Source: an uncultured Bacilli bacterium
GTDB taxonomy: Bacteria; Bacillota_I; Bacilli_A; RF39; UBA660
Reading direction: 5' to 3'
Assembly (NCBI GenBank): GCA_905236935.1
Contig: CAJOQL010000130.1
Location: 1 to 10,658 of the forward strand
Length of the DNA stretch: 10,658 bases
The notes beneath the pieces are model-generated. The model was not told the origin of the DNA and did no database searches. It worked only from the letters and a program-made list of their open reading frames with translations. The position numbers and the translations under genes are program-made. Shown here in pieces: positions 6,872 through 10,658 of the stretch. Position 1 is the first letter of the stretch. Each line of letters opens with the position of its first letter.

Positions 6872-8557
6872 TTATTTTACCAGTGCTTGGAACGCAGGCT
6901 CCTCTGCGAATTTAGCGAACTCAATATCTTGAGCAGCGCGATCCTTAAGCGAAGCGTCTTTAGCGATAGCCACACCGAGGTTAGCGTAAACAGCCTCTTT
7001 GTCGTTAGTACGAGCAGCTACGATAGCTTTCAGATAAGCGGTGGTAGCGTTCGGCTCTTTCACGTTATCCAGCGTCTGACGGGCAGCAGCGTAGTCCTCG
7101 TTGAGGATCTGCTGAACGGCAGCATTGTTGGTAGCGTCATTGGCATAAGCTTTCTTAGCAGCATTATAGTCACCCTTCTGAGTGTAGAGCGTACCCATAG
7201 CAGCATTCAGATCACCCTGAGTGCCTGCAGCCTTACCTAAATACTCCTCTGCTTTCTCAAGGTCACCGTCAGCCATAGCAGCCAAACCGGCGTTGTAGTT
7301 GACGTCAGCATTGTTCGGCTCGATCTCCAGAGCCTTTGCATAGCAACGACGTGCCTCTGCAATGTTACCCTCTTTGAAGTAGATCTGACCCATATTGTTC
7401 CATGCGCGATAGTCGTTGAAACGATCGGCAGCCTTCTTGTAGATGGCCATCTTCTCATGGTTGTCATTGGTCAGAGTAGCAGCATAGAGCAACTCCTCAA
7501 CGTTGAGTTGAGCAGGATCCTCAGCGGCCAGTGCCTTAATCTCCTCGTCCGACTTACCGATCAGGTCGGTAGTCAGGATCATACGGCTGCGACGCAAAGC
7601 CGGCAAGATCTCTTCCTTGATGTTACCATATACGGCACTCAGGTTCTTGATCTGAGCCTCACGCTCCTCAGGATCGCTGTACATAGAGAGCACGCGGAGT
7701 ACCAGGTCCTTGTCTTGCATGTTGCTCTCCTCCATCGCCTTCTGGAAACCTTCCCAGTCCTCAGCGGTGATGTTAGCCTCTACATCATTCTCCACTTTGT
7801 TCTTCTTCAGGGTCTGCTGCAGGAATTTCTGAGCGGCACTCTGACGGTTCTTAGCCAAGTTCTCGTTCAGCTCCATACCACCATCCGGGCTGGCATAACC
7901 GCTTACCTCGATCTTGTTGATCTGCTTCTTCTCGTTTTCCTTAGCGTCCTTGATGGCAGCCTGCAGGTTCTTTACCTCAGCCGAACCGGTCTCCGACGAA
8001 CGGAGGTTAGCCTGCTGAATAAGGAACTTAATGTCAGCCTCGGTCATCTCCTGAATGATACGCTGGAACTTGTCGGCGGTTGTCACCGTGTTGTTGTCCT
8101 CAGCCTCAGCCAACTCAGCGGTAGCAATCACACCGTCAGCCACTTTCAGGTCAGGAATCTCAATGGTTTTCTTACCTACCTTTGCATCAAAACGCAGGTA
8201 GAGTTCGCTCTTGCGCATCTCGGGAACATACTCGAATGAGCAGCTCTGCGAATAAGTACCACCGTTCTTGTAGCTCACACGCTTTCCGTTCTCTTTGGCC
8301 TTCTCACCCACATAGGTAACAGGGTCACCCAATACTTCCTGGTTGCCGTATTTCAGCACAGGAGTAACAACCAGCACGCCTTTCTTAGCGAACTTCTTAA
8401 CAGGGAAAGTACCGGTAATCTCAGCATTTACTGTAGAACCTACTTTCTCCAGCGGGTTCGGATTAACGGTAATCTCTTCCGGATTCGGCAGCGTCTTGCT
8501 GCACGATGCCAACACTGCTACTGCAGCAATGAGGCTGAAAAATAAACTTTTTTTCAT
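6872..8557 (-). CDS. OmpA-like/TPR outer-membrane lipoprotein
   Basis: A 561-residue lipoprotein with signal MKKSLFFSLIAAVAVLASC, so C19 is the lipidated residue. Residues 20-150 look beta-rich and are not recognised. Residues about 160-330 resemble the OmpA-like fold of Bacteroidota envelope proteins: IEVSGYASPDGG (216-227), N231...R238 in the helix that normally contacts peptidoglycan, and an ILPALRRSR segment (317-325). At least two TPRs follow (about 383-416, 417-447) with a degenerate third, ending in an alanine-rich helical C-terminus. An envelope scaffold that binds peptidoglycan or other proteins is inferred. The start at 8555-8557 is chosen because it gives a perfect lipoprotein signal. 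A GTG 19 codons upstream would bury the signal and lies at the predicted transcription start. It is the first gene of the mutL operon, transcribed from the promoter at 8625-8656. Confidence 0.92.
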   Translation of the reverse strand: MKKSLFFSLIAAVAVLASCSKTLPNPEEITVNPNPLEKVGSTVNAEITGTFPVKKFAKKGVLVVTPVLKYGNQEVLGDPVTYVGEKAKENGKRVSYKNGGTYSQSCSFEYVPEMRKSELYLRFDAKVGKKTIEIPDLKVADGVIATAELAEAEDNNTVTTADKFQRIIQEMTEADIKFLIQQANLRSSETGSAEVKNLQAAIKDAKENEKKQINKIEVSGYASPDGGMELNENLAKNRQSAAQKFLQQTLKKNKVENDVEANITAEDWEGFQKAMEESNMQDKDLVLRVLSMYSDPEEREAQIKNLSAVYGNIKEEILPALRRSRMILTTDLIGKSDEEIKALAAEDPAQLNVEELLYAATLTNDNHEKMAIYKKAADRFNDYRAWNNMGQIYFKEGNIAEARRCYAKALEIEPNNADVNYNAGLAAMADGDLEKAEEYLGKAAGTQGDLNAAMGTLYTQKGDYNAAKKAYANDATNNAAVQQILNEDYAAARQTLDNVKEPNATTAYLKAIVAARTNDKEAVYANLGVAIAKDASLKDRAAQDIEFAKFAEEPAFQALVK

Positions 8558-8565
8558 ACGTATGT

Positions 8566-8587
8566 AAAACAAAAAATTTGTTGTTTT
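8566..8587 (-). promoter_or_regulatory. AU-rich leader dyad before the TPR lipoprotein
   Basis: AAAACAA (8566-8572) and TTGTTTT (8581-8587) form a 7-bp inverted repeat with an 8-nt loop in the 5' leader, ending 8 nt before the start codon. A separate perfect palindrome, CATACGTATG (8555-8564), includes the start codon. The stem has one G-C pair and would be weak, so a role in translation control is speculative. Confidence 0.25.
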
Positions 8588-8624
8588 GTCTGTTATAGGT
8601 GGCCTAATCCACACTTTACGGCCG

Positions 8625-8656
8625 CAAAATTACAAAAAAAAATACAATCTTGCAAA
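8625..8656 (-). promoter_or_regulatory. Bacteroidota sigma-70 promoter of the TPR-mutL operon
   Basis: On the minus strand TTTG (8653-8656) and TAATTTTG (8625-8632) are spaced by exactly 20 bp, with a T-run in the spacer. The -7 core GTAATTTTGC is identical over 10 nt to that of the acpP promoter. Transcription should begin near 8618, giving a leader of about 60 nt. It is the only good promoter found for the four-gene operon. Confidence 0.8.
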
Positions 8657-8695
8657 TATTAATGCTTTTTTTTATGTTTTTTCGAAAAAAAGTAG

Positions 8696-8703
8696 TACCT
8701 TTG
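8696..8703 (+). promoter_or_regulatory. -7 element of the promoter for the plus-strand lipoprotein
   Basis: TACCTTTG fits the Bacteroidota -7 consensus TAnnTTTG and lies 22 bp before the ATG at 8726, so the leader would be only about 15 nt. No exact TTTG is found at the right distance upstream; the region 8668-8682 is a T-rich stretch. A perfect palindrome TTTTTTCGAAAAAA (8677-8690) lies in the spacer and could be structural or an operator. Confidence 0.6.
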
Positions 8704-8725
8704 CGCAAAATTTGATATATTACAT

Positions 8726-9193
8726 ATGAGAAATCCATTCATTTTCGCTCTTCTCTGCCTTTTCTGCTGTAGTGCATGTCAACGCACCTCGCTGGTGGAA
8801 CAACACCGCACAGAGAAACATATGCGTGACAGCATCGCACTGGCCGATCAAGAACGTAGCCTGCATTATTATCAGTCACAACTTGAACTACTGCAACCCG
8901 AGGCGGATTCACTGCTCTCGCTCTTTCGCTACGAACGCAACGAGAAATACCAAGATCATGGTTTCTATGTAACCACAGGTCGTAATGGACTGAAGGTGAT
9001 GGTGCGCGATGACGGCAAAGAACCTATCTTGCTTTATCGCGAGGGAAAACGACTGCAGACGGCTGACGATCCTGCACTCGAACGGGCCAATCATCTGCTC
9101 ATCGTCATCCATGATATACGCGAACTGGAGATACGCATCGCGCGCACCTCACTCGAAATCCAAAAATACCAACGACGATTGGAAAAAAACTAA
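8726..9193 (+). CDS. Lipoprotein of unknown function with coiled-coil segments
   Basis: A 155-residue protein that is not recognised. It has a short N-terminal signal, MRNPFIFALLCLFCCSAC, with probable lipidation at C18. The lipobox is imperfect, with cysteine at the -3 position. Residues about 25-65 and 116-153 are charged, heptad-like and predicted as helix or coiled coil. Between them lies a beta-rich stretch (79-110, from GFYVTTGRNGLKV to LLYREGKRL). No catalytic motif is seen. It is the only plus-strand gene in the window, divergent from the TPR lipoprotein across a 168-bp promoter region. Its stop TAA (9191-9193) overlaps the stop of the convergent nadA. The start is supported by the signal peptide and by the -7 box just upstream. 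An envelope-associated structural or chaperone-like role is possible but unproven. Confidence 0.85.
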   Translation: MRNPFIFALLCLFCCSACQRTSLVEQHRTEKHMRDSIALADQERSLHYYQSQLELLQPEADSLLSLFRYERNEKYQDHGFYVTTGRNGLKVMVRDDGKEPILLYREGKRLQTADDPALERANHLLIVIHDIRELEIRIARTSLEIQKYQRRLEKN

Positions 9194-10164
9194 CTCATCT
9201 GCAGCATTCTGCGGATTGAACCTAAGGCCTTAGCTGCTACCTCTTCCGGTACTTTCATCTCAGGCGCTTCATCACGCAAGCAGGCATACACCTTCTCCAG
9301 CGTGTTCATGCGCATGTACTCGCACTCGTTACAACTGCATCCTACGCCTTCTGTCATTTCAGGCGGCACAGGTATAAACTCCTTATCCGGACACGCGCGT
9401 TGCATCTCAAACAATATACCGCTCTCTGTAGCTATGATAAAGCGGTGAGCGGGAGAAGCTATCACATGATCCAGTAATGCCTTGGTAGAACCTATCACAT
9501 CACTTTGTGCTAAAATAGGTGCCTTACATTCCGGATGAGCCAACACTGCTACACCTGGATTGGCTTTCTTCAATTGCAGCAACGCCTCCAGCGAAAAACG
9601 GCTGTGTACATGACACGCACCATTCCAGAGTAACATCTGTCGACCTGTGACGGAATTGATATAACTGCCCAAGTTATAATCCGGACCAAAGATGATTTTG
9701 GCATCCTGAGGTAACTGATCTACTATCTTTTTCGCATTAGAACTGGTCACCACTATATCCGTTAGTGCCTTTACATCTGCACTCGTGTTCACATACGATA
9801 CTACTATAGGCTTATCTACCTGCGAATTATTAATTGTGAATTGTGAATTTTTAATTATGAATTGTTCCAAGTCTGCTGCCTTGCAACTATCGGCCAACGA
9901 GCAACCAGCCTGCATATCCGGAATCAACACTTTCTTGTCCGGACACAATATCTTCATCGTCTCACCCATGAAGTGTACACCGCACATCACCAATATATCT
10001 GCCTGTACGCGCGTAGCCTGTTGTGCCAACGCCAATGAGTCACCTATAAAATCCGCTATCTCCTGTATCTCAGGACGCGTATAATAATGTGCGAAAATAA
10101 CGGCATTCTTCTCCCGGGCTAACGATTTAATCTTATCTATATATTCTTCTTTTTTTAAATCCAT
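9190..10164 (-). CDS. nadA: Quinolinate synthase A
   Basis: NadA condenses iminoaspartate with dihydroxyacetone phosphate to give quinolinate, the precursor of NAD in de novo synthesis, using a [4Fe-4S] cluster in the cytosol. The protein is 324 residues. Conserved parts are AHYYTRPEIQEIADFIGDSL (25-44), CGVHFMGET (C61), SYVNTSADVKA (123-133), TSSNA (140-144), GPDYNLG (160-166), NGACHVH (C184), HPEC (210-213), ATESG (245-249) and CSCNECEYM (C281). C61, C184 and C281 are the expected cluster ligands. The ATG at 10162-10164 is preferred. The frame is open upstream to a TTG at 10251, but that extension is not NadA-like and the TTG lies in the predicted -7 box. Residues about 100-114 are encoded by a 7-bp tandem repeat, giving an extra, polar loop. 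The partner genes nadB and nadC are not in the window. Confidence 0.96.
   Translation of the reverse strand: MDLKKEEYIDKIKSLAREKNAVIFAHYYTRPEIQEIADFIGDSLALAQQATRVQADILVMCGVHFMGETMKILCPDKKVLIPDMQAGCSLADSCKAADLEQFIIKNSQFTINNSQVDKPIVVSYVNTSADVKALTDIVVTSSNAKKIVDQLPQDAKIIFGPDYNLGSYINSVTGRQMLLWNGACHVHSRFSLEALLQLKKANPGVAVLAHPECKAPILAQSDVIGSTKALLDHVIASPAHRFIIATESGILFEMQRACPDKEFIPVPPEMTEGVGCSCNECEYMRMNTLEKVYACLRDEAPEMKVPEEVAAKALGSIRRMLQMS
9825..9866. repeat. 7-bp tandem repeat, six copies, inside nadA
   Basis: Six head-to-tail heptamers of the form AATTNTK (K = G or T) occupy exactly 42 bp: AATTATT, AATTGTG twice, AATTTTT, AATTATG and AATTGTT. Forty-two bp is 14 codons, so the reading frame of nadA is kept. 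They encode the segment QFIIKNSQFTINNS of NadA. The tract is far more AT-rich than the surrounding gene. Similar short AATT-based repeats are, to my recollection, common between genes in Bacteroidota, so an element that invaded the gene is a reasonable guess. Confidence 0.9.
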
Positions 10165-10248
10165 AGATATTATTGTATGTTGAGTATGTTGATAAAGTGA
10201 CAACTCTGCTCTTTTTGAATAAGTTACGGGTGGGTAGTTCTTGTTAAT

Positions 10249-10256
10249 CAAAAGTA
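10249..10256 (-). promoter_or_regulatory. Candidate -7 element of the nadA promoter
   Basis: On the minus strand TACTTTTG fits TAnnTTTG. Transcription would start near 10240, leaving a leader of about 75-80 nt. No good TTTG is found at 19-21 bp upstream; the nearest is GTTG at 10274-10277, too close at 17 bp. The element overlaps the upstream TTG codon, which supports the internal ATG as the true nadA start. Confidence 0.5.
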
Positions 10257-10299
10257 AAGTTTTTTGATAACTGCAACGTGGAACATCCTTTCAACTGAG

Positions 10300-10327
10300 A
10301 AACATATGCGTTGTCAACTATATGTTT
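10300..10327. promoter_or_regulatory. Inverted repeat between corA and nadA
   Basis: AAACATAT (10300-10307) and ATATGTTT (10320-10327) form a perfect 8-bp dyad around 12 bp. A second small dyad, GTTG (10310-10313) with CAAC (10315-10318), is nested almost concentrically. It covers two bases of the corA stop codon and ends about 45 bp upstream of the candidate nadA -7 box. No T-run follows on the minus strand, so it is not a standard terminator for corA. It could be an mRNA 3' stem or an operator for nadA. Confidence 0.4.
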
Positions 10328-10658
10328 ATAACCATTTTTTTAGTTTGAAAATCAGCAAGATAACCACTACTGACATCACCATGAGCATCAGCGCAAAAGC
10401 ATAACCATATTGCCAATGGAGTTCGGGCATAAAGTCGAAGTTCATTCCATACAAACTACCTATCAAGGTAGGTGGCAGGAAGATGATGTTGATAACGGTG
10501 AATATCTTGATGATTTTGTTCTGCTCGATGTTGATTAAACCGAGGAAGGTATCTTGGAGATAGTCGAGACGATCAAAACCAAAGCGGGTGTAGTCGAACA
10601 ATGAGTTGATATCCTTAATCACCATCGTCAAGCGCGGACCGAGTTCCTCAGGAATAAA
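10326..10658 (-). CDS. corA: CorA family Mg2+ transporter, C-terminal part (5' end beyond window)
   Basis: The frame is open from the right edge and ends at TAA (10326-10328), giving the last 110 residues. CorA forms a pentameric inner-membrane channel for Mg2+, and sometimes Co2+ or Ni2+. Visible parts are the end of the long stalk helix (about 1-50, with LFDYTRFGFDRLDYLQDTFLGL), TM1 (about 52-70, IFTVINIIFLPPTLIGSLY), the selectivity motif Y-G-M-N (G71-M72-N73), the external loop FDFMPEL (74-80) and TM2 (about 86-104). A short basic tail KLKKWL ends in the cytoplasm. The YGMN and MPEL motifs are canonical, so the C-terminus is intact. The N-terminal cytoplasmic domain lies outside the window. 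It is upstream of nadA on the same strand but separated by 161 nt with a candidate promoter, so joint transcription is doubtful. Confidence 0.94.
   Translation of the reverse strand, partial: FIPEELGPRLTMVIKDINSLFDYTRFGFDRLDYLQDTFLGLINIEQNKIIKIFTVINIIFLPPTLIGSLYGMNFDFMPELHWQYGYAFALMLMVMSVVVILLIFKLKKWL

Noticed and set aside
7457..8239. Long plus-strand open frame (260 codons) opposite the TPR lipoprotein
   Set aside because: It is antisense to a gene with clear signal, OmpA-like and TPR features. Its leucine-rich composition is the shadow of the charged helical protein.
8558..8614. Extended start (GTG at 8614) for the TPR lipoprotein
   Set aside because: It would add 19 residues before a perfect lipoprotein signal and begins at about the predicted transcription start.
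9222..9233. Palindrome CTAAGGCCTTAG inside nadA, considered as a terminator for the plus-strand gene
   Set aside because: It has no room for a loop without losing central G-C pairs, no T-run follows, and it lies in nadA coding sequence.
10165..10251. N-terminal extension of NadA from a TTG at 10251
   Set aside because: The extra 29 residues are not NadA-like, the TTG lies within the candidate -7 box, and the ATG at 10164 gives a normal NadA N-terminus.
1..10658. Search for mobile elements, CRISPR arrays, toxin-antitoxin pairs, phage defence genes, tRNA and rRNA
   Set aside because: No transposase, integrase, regularly spaced repeats, clover-leaf sequence or defence-gene motif was seen; the window is mostly core metabolism, repair and envelope genes.

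Overview
The window is a stretch of ordinary, gene-dense bacterial chromosome from a member of the Bacteroidota, most likely order Bacteroidales (Bacteroides/Prevotella/Muribaculaceae-like). Four things point there. Promoters upstream of two operons match the Bacteroides sigma-70 form (TTTG, 20 bp, TAATTTTG). Shine-Dalgarno sequences are mostly absent. There is a lipoprotein of the Bacteroidota type combining an OmpA-like domain with TPRs. MutL carries the QHRAH variant of its C-terminal motif. Genus cannot be fixed by eye. No tRNA, rRNA, CRISPR array, transposase, phage gene or integrase was seen.

Layout, left to right. Positions 1-936 (minus) hold the N-terminal part of a U32-family protein that runs off the left edge. 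Then comes a minus-strand cluster transcribed right to left: acpP (3627-3863), fabF (2288-3547), a 64-residue winged-helix protein (2040-2234) and asd (1020-2033). It starts from a clear promoter at 3949-3980. Two hairpins followed by a T-run lie between acpP and fabF and probably act as a partial terminator, so that ACP is made in excess over the ketosynthase. An 11-bp tandem repeat (1000-1043) covers the stop codon of asd.

A second minus-strand operon starts from a near-identical promoter at 8625-8656. It encodes an OmpA-like/TPR lipoprotein (6872-8557), a 78-residue tail-anchored membrane protein (6632-6868), mutL (4825-6618) and a 5'-nucleotidase-type metallophosphatase lipoprotein (3991-4812), with gaps of 3, 13 and 12 nt.

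Divergent from it on the plus strand is a 155-residue lipoprotein of unknown function (8726-9193). Its stop codon overlaps the stop of the convergent nadA gene (9190-10164, quinolinate synthase). nadA carries six in-frame copies of a 7-bp repeat. The right edge holds the C-terminal 110 residues of a CorA-type Mg2+ transporter (10326-10658).

Intergenic stretches are short. The longest, 8558-8725 (168 bp) and 10165-10325 (161 bp), hold promoters and small dyads; no gap exceeds 300 bp. I see no evidence of a novel multi-gene system. The points worth a second look are the two tandem repeats inside coding sequence, the acpP-fabF attenuator, the altered nuclease motif of MutL, and the mixed mutL operon.
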